Source: Flavobacterium sp. 11
Lineage (GTDB): Bacteria; Bacteroidota; Bacteroidia; Flavobacteriales; Flavobacteriaceae
Direction of reading: 5' to 3'
NCBI RefSeq assembly: GCF_002754315.1
Contig: NZ_PEFE01000001.1
Location: forward strand, 1,922,001-1,986,000
Length of the DNA: 64,000 bases
The stretch's first letter is position 1, and every line of letters starts with the position of its first letter. A program made the position numbers and the translations under genes. This document shows, one piece after another, positions 26,424-34,994 of the stretch. Below the pieces are notes generated by a model. It did not search any database. It saw only the letters and a program-made list of their open reading frames with translations, and had not been told where the DNA came from.

Positions 26424-27424
26424 ATGAAAAACTATTTATTTTATGTGGGTATTGATATTTCAAAACTAAAATTAGATATCACTATTCTTGATGTTTCTTC
26501 TTTGAAATCGGAACATTTTGTTGTTGAAAACAACATAAAAAGCATTAGTCTGTTTGTCAAAAATCTAAGCAAGAAGATTGACATAAATCAAACTCTTTTT
26601 TGTTGTGAAAACACAGGGGTTTATACCAATCATCTTTCGTCTGCTTCAATGGATTTAAAGTTAGATTTATGGATTGTCCCAGCCGTTGAAATAAAAAGAT
26701 CAAAGGGGATTTCAAGAGGAAAAACCGATAAATCAGACGCTAAAGATATTGCCTATTACAGCTATAGAAATATTGACAAACTCAAACTTTTTACTTTGAC
26801 AGCTATAGACATTCAAAAACTAAAAATTCTGTATACCGAAAGAGAAAAAATGCTTAAATCATTATTGCTTTTAGAAACAACTAAGGAAAATAAGGGTTTT
26901 GCAAGTAAAGAAGTTTTCAAGGAAGTATCATCAATCAATCAAAGTTTAACCAAAACCATTAGAAATGCTATCCGCAAAATAGAAACCAAGATGAAAGAAA
27001 TCATCAAAGCAAATGCTCAGTTGAACAAACAGACTCAACTCATCAGAACCATTCCTGGAATAGGGGAACAAACCAGCATATATTTAATCATTGCCACAAA
27101 AGGATTTACGGCTTTTAAAAATTGGAGACAATTTGCCTGTTATTCTGGAGTTGCCCCATTTGAATGCAGCTCCGGCTCTAGTATAAAAGGCAGGACTAAA
27201 GTAAATCATATGGCTGATAAAAAATAAAATCCTTGCTGCAAATGTGCGCTATGACCACATTGAAGTATGATCCTCAATTAAAAGAATATTACAATAAGAA
27301 AAAGGCTGAAGGAAAAAATTCTATGCTTGTTTTAAACAATATTAGATGCAAACTTATAAGCAGGGTTTTTGCTGTCATTAACAGAGAAACTTCATATATA
27401 AACACGTATAAATTTGCATCGTAG
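26424..27424 (+). pseudogene. IS110 family transposase, frameshifted
   Basis: The first frame (26424-27227) has the N-terminal DEDD RuvC-like domain: YVGIDISKLKLDI with the first Asp, CCENTG, and RGKTDKSDAKDIAYY. The start of the C-terminal Transposase_20 domain follows (IRTIPGIGEQTSIYLIIATKG). It then hits a stop after NHMADKK. The remainder (LLQMCAMTTLKYDPQLKEYY to the stop at 27424) continues in another frame. The break is in a run of six A (27219-27224); one more A would restore MADKKIKSLLQM and a ~333-residue protein. So the gene is either inactivated, misread in sequencing, or corrected by slippage. Confidence 0.85.
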
Positions 27425-27479
27425 TTTTAACAATTTTTACTTGTTTTTCATCATAGAATGCGATAGCGAACAGGCGCAG

Positions 27480-27554
27480 CAAATCATTCCAAATACAAAA
27501 CCATCTTTCCATTAAGCCAAATACCCAAATCCGTTGTAGTGGCTGTTGCCAGCA
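27480..27554 (-). other. attC-like element C, right half
   Basis: The stretch matches intact element B closely (CAAATACAAAACCA, CATTAAGCCAAAT, AAATCCGTTGTAGTGGCTGT on the + strand). It ends with GTTGCCAGCA at 27545-27554, complementary to TGCTGGCAAC at 28564-28573 on the other side of the TPR gene. Confidence 0.6.
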
Positions 27555-27567
27555 GTACAAGTTGATA

Positions 27568-28539
27568 CTATTGATATATGATTTTTGCAGTCTTAAAAAA
27601 ATTAATCCATTTGTCTTTTAAGTTTGCAGGGACTGTTGATTCTTTAACCGCTCTAAAATTTATGTATAATGATGTTTTGCCTTGTGTTATATACCAAAGT
27701 TGTGATTCAGGATTTTTGTAGTCTTTAGATTTAGGACTTTCGATAGTAAAAATTATCCAAGGATATTCTACACTTTCATCTTTTTCAATAAATGTTAATT
27801 TAGCTTTTGGAGAGCTTTCTTTTAACCTTTCAAATTGCATTGCCATTGCTTTATCCATAGGTATATTTTTTGCACCTTTTATAGATATCATGGTTCCAAT
27901 TTCTGTCCAATCATCAAAGGTTTCATTTGAAGGAATTAGTTCAAGCATTGCCATTTCATCGTTTTCTTGGTTACTTCCAATTTTCCAGTTTTCACTTTCT
28001 GGCCAATGAAGAGATAAAGATTCGCCATCTTGTTGTTCATTACCACAAAATTGACTTAAGTATTTATCAGCTTGTTTATCTCCAATTTCTTTGGCTTTAT
28101 TAAAATCTGAGCAAGCACCATTTTTGTTTCCTGTTTGTGCTCTGATTTGTCCACGTAAAGTCAAGGCATTTGGAAATTTTTGGTCGAGTTCTATTGTTTT
28201 GTCAAGGTCGGGCAAAGCCTCTTGATATTTTTCTTGACTTACATAAACGCTCGCTCTACTATAAAATGCTTTTATAAAAGTCGGGTCAAGCTCAATTGTT
28301 TTGTCAAAGTCTTTTTTTGCCGATTTAAAATTTTTTAAACCAAGTTCGCAAACTCCACGATTATAATATCCAACTTTTAAATCTTTATCCGCTTTGATTG
28401 CTTTACTATATTCTTTAATCGCACCTTCATAGTCTTTTGAGTTGTGCTTTTCGATTCCACTTTTCAGAGATTCATCTGCGGTTTGTCCAAATGTAGTTGA
28501 CAAAAATGCGAATGCTATAATTGTAAAAAGTTGTTTCAT
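27568..28539 (-). CDS. secreted TPR-repeat protein
   Basis: I start at the ATG at 28539 (MKQLFTIIAFAFLSTTFGQ, a signal peptide). The reading frame extends 33 bp further upstream, but that part overlaps the cassette end. About four tetratricopeptide repeats fill residues ~22-165 (ADESLKSGIEKHNSKDYEGA, VGYYNRGVCELGLKNFKSA, AFYSRASVYVSQEKYQEA, ALTLRGQIRAQTGNKNGA). The C-terminal ~140 residues (SLHWPESENWKIGS to the end) form a separate unrecognised domain. TPRs mediate protein contacts, so a periplasmic scaffold role is possible. The gene is bracketed by the complementary ends TGCTGGCAAC and GTTGCCAGCA. Confidence 0.82.
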   Translation of the reverse strand: MKQLFTIIAFAFLSTTFGQTADESLKSGIEKHNSKDYEGAIKEYSKAIKADKDLKVGYYNRGVCELGLKNFKSAKKDFDKTIELDPTFIKAFYSRASVYVSQEKYQEALPDLDKTIELDQKFPNALTLRGQIRAQTGNKNGACSDFNKAKEIGDKQADKYLSQFCGNEQQDGESLSLHWPESENWKIGSNQENDEMAMLELIPSNETFDDWTEIGTMISIKGAKNIPMDKAMAMQFERLKESSPKAKLTFIEKDESVEYPWIIFTIESPKSKDYKNPESQLWYITQGKTSLYINFRAVKESTVPANLKDKWINFFKTAKIIYQ

Positions 28540-28563
28540 ATTTATGGTTTTGGTTTTATGTAT

Positions 28564-28632
28564 TGCTGGCAACTAGTATATAGGTCTGATAAAATCAGAC
28601 CTATCACCCCAAACTTAGAGAGATAGGTCTGA
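28564..28632. repeat. cassette end plus three ATAGGTCTGA copies
   Basis: TGCTGGCAAC at 28564-28573 mirrors the far end of the TPR segment. Directly beyond it ATAGGTCTGAT (28580-28590) and ATCAGACCTAT (28594-28604) form an 11-bp perfect inverted repeat with a 3-base loop, and a third copy ATAGGTCTGA lies at 28623-28632. No element of the B/C type is found on this side, so this may be the proximal border of the array. Confidence 0.5.
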
Positions 28633-29049
28633 CGAACATAATACATTTATTCCTTATCAAATATATTAAAATTTTCTTACAAATCATCGAAAAGGCTTTT
28701 CATTTGCTGGGTACTTTTTGAATTTACATGAGACTAATTTAGTCGTTGTTCTCACTTATTTGCGTGAGGGATAAAAGTGGAAATCCTCCCGATTTTTCTT
28801 CGGGAGATTGCAACGGATAGCCCGACCCGATTTTTTAGCGGGTCACGCCCAAATTGTGAATTTTAGAATCAGTAACAGTATTTGTTTGACACTAATTTTT
28901 AAATAAAAAGGTAGTGGACTTTGCGAAAAACTTTGCGAACTTTGCGGTCAAATAAAATGATATGAAAGGAGCATAACGCAAACTCGAAATAAACACCGAA
29001 TGCGTTGTCCGAATTGCATATTGCTTTAAAAAATAAATATAAACTACGT
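28633..29049. other. intergenic region with hairpin element
   Basis: No gene is visible. The region contains the nested hairpin element at 28763-28849 and, near 28918-28948, two close copies of CTTTGCGAA followed by CTTTGCGGT, which may be chance. The promoter of the next + strand gene is not obvious. Confidence 0.4.
28763..28849. repeat. intergenic nested hairpin element, copy 2
   Basis: GCGTGA (28763) and TCACGC (28844) enclose two inner hairpins, CTCCCGA/TCGGGAG and GACCCG/CGGGTC, with GTGGAAATCC and GATTGCAACGGATAGCCCG between them. The layout matches the elements at 13671-13845 and 55190-55267. Confidence 0.6.
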
Positions 29050-29490
29050 ATGAAAATAAATCCAAAAAACGGAATTGATAAGCTCATTTTCGGAATGAAA
29101 CAAAATGATGTTACCGCTATTTACGGGAAACCAGACAGGAATTACAAGGACGAGGATGATAATGTGATTTTTGCTTACAACAAACTAAAAATGCGTTTGA
29201 CTTTCTACGTTGAGGAAGAATTCAAATTGGGTTATATCGTGGCATCTAGCCCGGAACTGGATTTGTTTGGGAATAAAATTATCAATAGAAAAATTAGCGA
29301 AGTCAAAAAAGATTTGGCTGCCAAAGGAATCACTAAATTCACTCAGGAAGAATTTGATACGTTTGAAAACTATTTCAATGAGGAAAACTGGATCATTTTT
29401 CAAACGGAATTTGATGAGGTTGTAAAATTTGAGATTGGTGCAATTATCAATCAAAAAGATGAATTTGATTGGAAATTTGGAAAAAAATAA
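29050..29490 (+). CDS. hypothetical cytosolic protein, 146 aa
   Basis: I start at the ATG at 29050 (MKINPKNGIDKLIFGM); the frame runs further upstream only through a TTG. FGMKQNDVTAIYGKPDRNYKD resembles the turn found in BamE/SmpA-like small folds (a 'GM..xxVxxxxGxP' pattern), but there is no signal peptide. The remainder is acidic and alternates strands and helices. I cannot name a family. It sits at the right edge of the accessory region, convergent with the PPIase operon. Confidence 0.65.
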   Translation: MKINPKNGIDKLIFGMKQNDVTAIYGKPDRNYKDEDDNVIFAYNKLKMRLTFYVEEEFKLGYIVASSPELDLFGNKIINRKISEVKKDLAAKGITKFTQEEFDTFENYFNEENWIIFQTEFDEVVKFEIGAIINQKDEFDWKFGKK

Positions 29491-29576
29491 TAGCAAAATG
29501 GAATGCTGATGATGGAGATTATCACCAATTTCCATTGGTTTAATCTGTACTTTTTAGCAAATAAATTATAAAAAGA

Positions 29577-29611
29577 AACCCGATAGATTTTTAAGTCTGT
29601 CGGGTTTTTTA
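29577..29611. terminator. terminator between convergent genes
   Basis: AACCCGATAGA pairs with TCTGTCGGGTT (one G-U), followed by a T run. It can end both the + strand hypothetical gene and the minus-strand PPIase operon. Confidence 0.8.
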
Positions 29612-29629
29612 TTTGTGTTTTTTTGAAAT

Positions 29630-30793
29630 TTATTGTTTTGGAGTTGCTTGTTTTTCCAGCATTTCCAATTCAAAAACAAGTGTTGTATTAGGCGGAATAA
29701 CGCTGCCGGCACCTCTTTCTCCATACGCCAGATTTGACGGGATGAAAACGACTGCTTTGTCTCCAAAGGACATGTTCTCTAAGCCTTCAATAAATCCCGG
29801 AATCATACCGTCTTTTTTTCCGGCTTCAAAAGGGAATGCTTGGTATCCGTTTTGTGCGGCACGGTTTGCATCATATTTTCCGTAGTTTTTACAAACGTCT
29901 TCATAACTGCTGTCAAAAAGGGTTCCATCTTCAAAATAACCGGCATAATGAAAATAAAATGTAGTTCCGTTAGCAGGTTTTACACCTGTTCCTTTTTGTG
30001 TTATCTTATATGCTAGTCCTGATGGAGTAGTGGTTGCTGTTGCTTTTGTAGCGGCTAAATATGCTTTTTTAGCAGTAATAACCGAAGCCACTTTCTTTTG
30101 ATCTTCAGATTTATTGTTGAAATAATCCGAGAACACTTTTGGGGCATCAAATTTTTTGGCTAAAACTCCTTTTCTAACGATAGTAACTTTAGTAATCACA
30201 TCATTTGCAGCAATGGAGTTCACCACATTCATTCCCTCAGTAACATGACCAAAAACAGTATGTTTGCCGTCTAACCAAGGCGTTTCTTTATGGGTAATGA
30301 AAAACTGGCTTCCATTGGTAGTTGGTCCAGAATTAGCCATAGAAAGTATACCTGGTTTGTTGTGTTTTAAGTCGGTAATTTCATCCTTGAACGCATAACC
30401 CGGTCCACCTGAGCCATTTCCTGAAGGGTCTCCTCCTTGAATCATGAAGTCTTTAATCACACGGTGAAATTTTAAACCATCAAAAAATGGTTTTCCTTTT
30501 AGTTTTTCATTGGTTACAAAAGTATTTTTACCTTCAGCAAGCGCAATAAAGTTAGCTACGGTAACCGGAGTTTTTTTGTATTCTAATTCAAGCACAATAT
30601 CTCCTTTGTTAGTGGAAATTGTTGCAAAAATTCCTTCGATTACTGCTGGTGCTTTTACTACTGGTTTCACTGCTGGTTTTACAGCAGCTTTTACTGTTGT
30701 TACAGGTTTTTTTACCGGAACAGTTTTCTTTGTAGTTTGAGAATGCAGGTTTAACATTCCCACAAATAATAAAAACAGAATTTTAAATTTCAT
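29630..30793 (-). CDS. cyclophilin-FKBP fusion peptidyl-prolyl isomerase, periplasmic
   Basis: The 387-residue protein has a signal peptide (LNLHSQ) and a Lys/Pro/Val-rich linker (~20-50). A cyclophilin domain follows (~55-215: [42 protein letters not shown]), then an FKBP domain (~265-383: [53 protein letters not shown]). Both domains catalyse proline isomerisation and assist folding of exported proteins. It is the last gene of a four-gene operon with a close paralogue directly upstream. Confidence 0.92.
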   Translation of the reverse strand: MKFKILFLLFVGMLNLHSQTTKKTVPVKKPVTTVKAAVKPAVKPVVKAPAVIEGIFATISTNKGDIVLELEYKKTPVTVANFIALAEGKNTFVTNEKLKGKPFFDGLKFHRVIKDFMIQGGDPSGNGSGGPGYAFKDEITDLKHNKPGILSMANSGPTTNGSQFFITHKETPWLDGKHTVFGHVTEGMNVVNSIAANDVITKVTIVRKGVLAKKFDAPKVFSDYFNNKSEDQKKVASVITAKKAYLAATKATATTTPSGLAYKITQKGTGVKPANGTTFYFHYAGYFEDGTLFDSSYEDVCKNYGKYDANRAAQNGYQAFPFEAGKKDGMIPGFIEGLENMSFGDKAVVFIPSNLAYGERGAGSVIPPNTTLVFELEMLEKQATPKQ

Positions 30794-30829
30794 TTTTTAA
30801 GTATTTTAAGGTCTAACTTTTTTAATCGG

Positions 30830-31957
30830 TTATTGTTGTGGCATTGTTTCCAATAATTCAATTTCGAAAATGATATTAGCACCCGGAGGAATTACTCCAC
30901 CAGCTCCCGCTTCACCATATCCTAATCGAGATGGGATAAAAAGTATCGCTTTATCTCCAAAAGATAATTGCTCCAATCCTTCAATGAAACCAGGAATCAT
31001 GCCATCTTTTCTTCCGAATTGAAAAGGGATAGGTTGGTACCCATTTTGAGCCGCTCTGTTTTCGTCGTATTTACCAAAAGTTTTAGAAACACTTTCTACA
31101 CTGGCATCAAATAATTCTCCGTCTTCCAGAAAACCAGCATAGTGTATGAAAACATTGGCTCCATTAGTAGGTTTTTTGCCGCCGCCTTTCTTAGTGATTA
31201 CGTATTGCAATCCAGTAGGTGTTTTTGTTGCTTTTGCTTTTAAAGTAGCAAAATAAGCAATTTTTTGCTCACGAACTTCTTTGTATTTAGCGTCGTAGAT
31301 TTTTTTGTTTTCAGCATCAATCGCTGCTTTTTTCTTTTGATTTTCAGATTCTACTGAAAAATAATCATTGAATGTTTTTACGGCATTAAACTTTTTAGCC
31401 GCTTCACCGTTTCTGATGATGGTAACTTTAGTAATGTAATCATTTTGTACAATCTTGTTCACAACATCCATTCCTTTGTCTACCACATGACCAAAAATAG
31501 TATGCTTTCCGTCTAACCAAGGTGTTGCAAGATGCGTGATGAAAAACTGACTGCTATTAGTTGTAGGTCCGTTATTGGCCATAGCCAAAACACCGCCTTT
31601 GTCAAATCTTAAATCTGAAAACTCGTCTTTAAATTTATAACCGGTATCTCCTGATCCTGTTCCTAAAGGATCTCCCGTTTGAATCATGAATTCCGGAATT
31701 ACTCGGTGAAATTTTAATCCGTCAAAAAATGGTTTGCCTTTAAGTTTTTCATTGGTGACAAATTCATTTTTTCCTTCGGCTAAAGCCACATAGTTGGCAA
31801 CGGTTATAGGTGCTTTTTCGAAATCTAATTGTACAATTATTTCCCCTTTATTGGTTTCTATTTTTGCATATAAACCATCAGGAAGATTGTTGTGCTCTTC
31901 TTTACAAGAGTAAATTGAAGCAATAACTAGGAATGCGAATAGGATCTTTTTTTTCAT
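30830..31957 (-). CDS. cyclophilin-FKBP fusion peptidyl-prolyl isomerase, lipoprotein
   Basis: The 375-residue protein has the same cyclophilin plus FKBP order as its downstream neighbour but carries a lipobox (IYSC, Cys at ~18), so it is probably anchored to a membrane. Domain signatures are [34 protein letters not shown], and FKBP VFIHYAGFLEDGELFDAS with SRLGYGEAGAGGVIPPG. A Lys/Ala-rich helical linker (~210-245) joins the domains. It lies 15 bp after gldI and 36 bp before the paralogue, an obvious tandem duplication. Confidence 0.92.
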   Translation of the reverse strand: MKKKILFAFLVIASIYSCKEEHNNLPDGLYAKIETNKGEIIVQLDFEKAPITVANYVALAEGKNEFVTNEKLKGKPFFDGLKFHRVIPEFMIQTGDPLGTGSGDTGYKFKDEFSDLRFDKGGVLAMANNGPTTNSSQFFITHLATPWLDGKHTIFGHVVDKGMDVVNKIVQNDYITKVTIIRNGEAAKKFNAVKTFNDYFSVESENQKKKAAIDAENKKIYDAKYKEVREQKIAYFATLKAKATKTPTGLQYVITKKGGGKKPTNGANVFIHYAGFLEDGELFDASVESVSKTFGKYDENRAAQNGYQPIPFQFGRKDGMIPGFIEGLEQLSFGDKAILFIPSRLGYGEAGAGGVIPPGANIIFEIELLETMPQQ

Positions 31958-31972
31958 TTCTAAATTTAATTT

Positions 31973-32626
31973 TTATTGGGTTATAGTGTCTTTGGGTTTT
32001 ATTACGGGTTTGGTTTCCTGCTTGGCAGGAGCAGGGATTGCTTTTAGTTGGACTTCACTTTCTTTCTTATACACTGCTTCCGATTTGAAATCTCGTAAAG
32101 TTACCGTGCAAATCAAAGGTTGATTGGTGCCAATTTTTTTGTCGTCACCATGATAGCCATATCCCATATTTGACGGAAAAAGGAAACTCACTTTTTCGTT
32201 TTTTCGCATTAATTTGATACCGTCACGCAATCCCATCATGATGTTTTGTTTGTCTACATAATAGATTTGAGGCCTTAATTCCAATTCAGAATAGATAACG
32301 GCACCTTTTAAATCTTTTATTTCGTAGTCAAAAAAAGCGACATCACCTTTTTTTGGAGTAAGGGAATCAATCTCATTTTTCGTCTCATAAGTATACCAAT
32401 ATCCTTTTTTGGAAGCGATATATTTTACATTTGGATTGCTTTTGATTAAAGCCTCAATCTCGGTTTCTTCACTGGCAACCAGTTTTTTATTGCGCGCGAT
32501 TGATTTCTTCATAAAGCTTCCCGAAGTCTGTGAAATAGGCTTTCTAGCATCCTGATGCTGCTTACAGCTTGAAGCAATTATGGATAAAAAGAATCCAAAT
32601 ACGATTAACGTACTAAATTTTGACAT
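31973..32626 (-). CDS. gldI: gliding motility-associated PPIase lipoprotein GldI
   Basis: This 217-residue lipoprotein (lipobox IASSC near residue 21) has one FKBP-type domain (~85-180: GDVAFFDYEIKDLKGAVIYS, GLRDGIKLMRKNEKVSFLFP, GYGYHGDDKKIGTNQPL). Length, lipobox, the N-terminal RKPISQTSGSFMKKSI segment and the position after a DHH phosphoesterase fit GldI, required for gliding in Flavobacterium johnsoniae. It probably folds components of the T9SS/gliding machinery. The C-terminal tail is Pro/Lys-rich. Its start lies three bases after the upstream gene's stop, implying coupled translation. Confidence 0.85.
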   Translation of the reverse strand: MSKFSTLIVFGFFLSIIASSCKQHQDARKPISQTSGSFMKKSIARNKKLVASEETEIEALIKSNPNVKYIASKKGYWYTYETKNEIDSLTPKKGDVAFFDYEIKDLKGAVIYSELELRPQIYYVDKQNIMMGLRDGIKLMRKNEKVSFLFPSNMGYGYHGDDKKIGTNQPLICTVTLRDFKSEAVYKKESEVQLKAIPAPAKQETKPVIKPKDTITQ

Positions 32627-32629
32627 CTA

Positions 32630-33634
32630 TTATATTTTTAGCTTTGTTACTAAATCTTCAAATTTTCGAATCGTTTCTTCCATCGATACTTCTGATTTTC
32701 CACCGGCAGCATTACGATGTCCGCCACCATTGAAATGATCTCTGGCAAATTGATTGACATCAAAATCACCTTGTGAGCGGAATGAAATCTTGATGATTTT
32801 TTCTTCTTTATTTTCGATAAATATAGCAGTAAAAACGATTCCTTTTATACTTAATCCGTAGTTTACAATTCCTTCTGTATCGCCTTTTACATAATCAAAG
32901 GCATTTAACTCGTCTTGAGTAAGCGTAGTGTATGCGGTTTGATGTTCTGTTAAGACTTTCATGTTTTGAAGCGCTCTGCCCAATAACTGTAATCTTCCAA
33001 AAGAACTGTTGTCAAATAATAAGGTTGGAATCTCCGTGTTTTCAACACCTAAATCAATTAATTCAGCAATAATTCGATGGGTTGTTCCAGTTGTTTTTGG
33101 AAAACGAAAAGAACCTGAATCAGTAAGAATTCCGGTATAAATACAAGTTCCTATAGTTTTATCGATATCCTCTTTTTTTCCAAGAAATAAAATGAAGTTA
33201 TAAATCATTTCACAAGTAGATCCAAACGAGGTGTCAGAATAGGTAAATGTGGCATAATCATCTGGTTTTTGATGATGATCAATCATGATAAATGGCGCTT
33301 TTAGCTTGGCTAAAACATGCTCCATTTCACCGGTTCGGTGCAAAGCATTGAAATCTAAAGTGAAAATAAGTTCCGCTTCTTCCAGTATTTTAGTACAGTT
33401 TTCTTTGTCTTTTTCGTATATTTTTACGGTTTCTGAGCCGGGCATCCACGCCAGAAAATCAGGAAATTCATTGGGAGAAACCACCACAGGATGGTGATTG
33501 TTTTTTAATAAAAAATGATATAATCCTAAGGTAGAGCCCATAGCATCTCCATCAGGACCTCGGTGTGGGATTATTGCAATTTTTTTTGGAGTTGATAATA
33601 ACAACTGTATCGCTTGAATGTCTTGTATTTTCAT
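32630..33634 (-). CDS. DHH family phosphoesterase (NrnA-like)
   Basis: The 334-residue protein has the DHH motifs IIPHRGPDGDAMGSTLG (residues ~20-36) and FIMIDHHQKPDDY (~115-127), and the C-terminal DHHA1 FNGGGHRNAAGG. Such enzymes degrade short oligoribonucleotides (nanoRNase) and often dephosphorylate pAp. Activity is Mn2+-dependent and cytoplasmic. It is the first gene of the operon leading to gldI, an arrangement typical of Flavobacteriaceae though functionally unexplained. Confidence 0.92.
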   Translation of the reverse strand: MKIQDIQAIQLLLSTPKKIAIIPHRGPDGDAMGSTLGLYHFLLKNNHHPVVVSPNEFPDFLAWMPGSETVKIYEKDKENCTKILEEAELIFTLDFNALHRTGEMEHVLAKLKAPFIMIDHHQKPDDYATFTYSDTSFGSTCEMIYNFILFLGKKEDIDKTIGTCIYTGILTDSGSFRFPKTTGTTHRIIAELIDLGVENTEIPTLLFDNSSFGRLQLLGRALQNMKVLTEHQTAYTTLTQDELNAFDYVKGDTEGIVNYGLSIKGIVFTAIFIENKEEKIIKISFRSQGDFDVNQFARDHFNGGGHRNAAGGKSEVSMEETIRKFEDLVTKLKI

Positions 33635-33703
33635 AGATTGCGAAATTACATTTTTTTAATGTAATGTTGAAATCATTTGTGTAATTAACAAACTTTTACA
33701 ATG

Positions 33704-34960
33704 TCACAAAAGTTCTATATTTTTTCTTCTTACTTTTTGATACAACTTGTATTTTGCTCCTTTTACTATTTGAGCATTATAAATCCCCACTGACCCCGAA
33801 GAAAAATATGCGATAATACAAGCAATGCCAATAAAAACACCACTTTCTATCCCAAAAAGTTCCATTCCCATGACCGTACAAGCAATAGGAGTGTGGGTTG
33901 CTCCCGAAAAAATGGCTACAAATCCCATTCCTGCTAAAAGTGCAATAGGTAAAGGAACTACAACCGATAAAGCGCTTCCCAGTGTAGCACCAACGAAAAA
34001 TAGCGGAGTCACTTCGCCACCTTTGAATCCTGCTCCGAGCGTGAATCCTGTGAATAGTATTTTTAAAATAAAATCATACGAAGCATTTGGATTAGAAAAG
34101 GAATCAACAATAATTGGAACTCCTAAGCCGATGTATTTTGTAGTTCCAATGCAGTAAATAACCACCGCAAGAATTATTCCTCCAATGAAAGGACGAAGCG
34201 GAGGAAAGGATATGGTTTTTGAAAATAAATGACCCCAAAAATGGGTGCTTCGAGAAAATAACATAGCTGCTAAACCAAAAAGAATACTGACTGGAATTAT
34301 CCAAAATAATGTGGTAAAACTCATTTCGGGGATAATTGGAATACTATAATGAGTGTGTTTTACCTGCCAAAACTCAACAGTGAAATAAGCGATGTATGCT
34401 GTCAAAAAGGACAATGGAATGCTTTTGTAACTGATTTTGCTAAAATAAAGGACCTCCAAAGCAAACAAGGCTCCAGCCAAAGGTGTTCCAAAAACGGAAG
34501 CAAAACCTGCACTTATTCCCAGAATGATTAATGTCTTTCTGTCGGTAGTATCAAGCTTGAAGATGCTTGTAAATTGATCGGCGATGGCGCCACCCATTTG
34601 TACTGCGGTTCCTTCACGACCCGCTGAACCTCCAAAAAGATGCGTGATTAAGGTACCAAAAAGTACTAATGGAGCCATTTTTAGAGGAATTGTTTTTTGA
34701 GGATTCTCGTATTCTTCCAGCAATAAATTATTGCCTTTAACTATAGATTTACCCCAATAATAATAGAGCAATCCTATTATGAGTCCGCCTATTGGCAAAA
34801 GCCAAATTATCCAGTTGTTGTGTTTCCTATATTGTGTAACCCAATCCAGTGCCACTAAAAAAAATGCTGATGCCGATCCAGAAAAAATGCCTGTCAATAC
34901 ACAAATGAGAATCCATTTGAGTGTGACAAGCATTATTTTTTTAGTATTTTCTAAATTCAT
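33704..34960 (-). CDS. ClC-type chloride channel or antiporter
   Basis: This 418-residue polytopic membrane protein has about ten to twelve hydrophobic helices. The anion-pathway signatures are GSAGREGTAVQMGGA (~residue 112, the GREGP variant with the gating Glu), ISAGFASVFGTPLAGALFALE (~150) and GAGFKGGEVTPLFFVGATLG (~310). It matches the 'voltage-gated chloride channel family' group lacking CBS domains. Whether it is a channel or a Cl-/H+ exchanger, or a fluoride exporter, cannot be decided here. It is monocistronic or co-transcribed with RidA 34 bp upstream. Confidence 0.88.
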   Translation of the reverse strand: MNLENTKKIMLVTLKWILICVLTGIFSGSASAFFLVALDWVTQYRKHNNWIIWLLPIGGLIIGLLYYYWGKSIVKGNNLLLEEYENPQKTIPLKMAPLVLFGTLITHLFGGSAGREGTAVQMGGAIADQFTSIFKLDTTDRKTLIILGISAGFASVFGTPLAGALFALEVLYFSKISYKSIPLSFLTAYIAYFTVEFWQVKHTHYSIPIIPEMSFTTLFWIIPVSILFGLAAMLFSRSTHFWGHLFSKTISFPPLRPFIGGIILAVVIYCIGTTKYIGLGVPIIVDSFSNPNASYDFILKILFTGFTLGAGFKGGEVTPLFFVGATLGSALSVVVPLPIALLAGMGFVAIFSGATHTPIACTVMGMELFGIESGVFIGIACIIAYFSSGSVGIYNAQIVKGAKYKLYQKVRRKNIELL

Positions 34961-34994
34961 TACCTTAATTGAAGAAGTATTTTTTACAAAAGTA

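Larger units (their letters stand above)
26181..27479 (+). mobile_element. IS110-family insertion sequence within an attC-like site
   Basis: The element of about 1.3 kb carries one transposase gene with an IS110 signature, a long (~240 bp) structured left end and a short (~50 bp) right end. It has no obvious terminal inverted repeats or target duplication, as is usual for IS110. Its boundaries are inferred because the flanks, when joined, rebuild an element like the intact one at 25248-25354. The ends are therefore approximate by a few bases. The long non-coding side upstream of the transposase suggests the IS110 rather than the IS1111 subgroup. Confidence 0.7.

Noticed and set aside
26424..27227. 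Transposase read as a complete 267-residue protein
   Set aside because: Its C-terminal domain continues in the next frame after a one-base shift, so it is a truncated product rather than a natural length.
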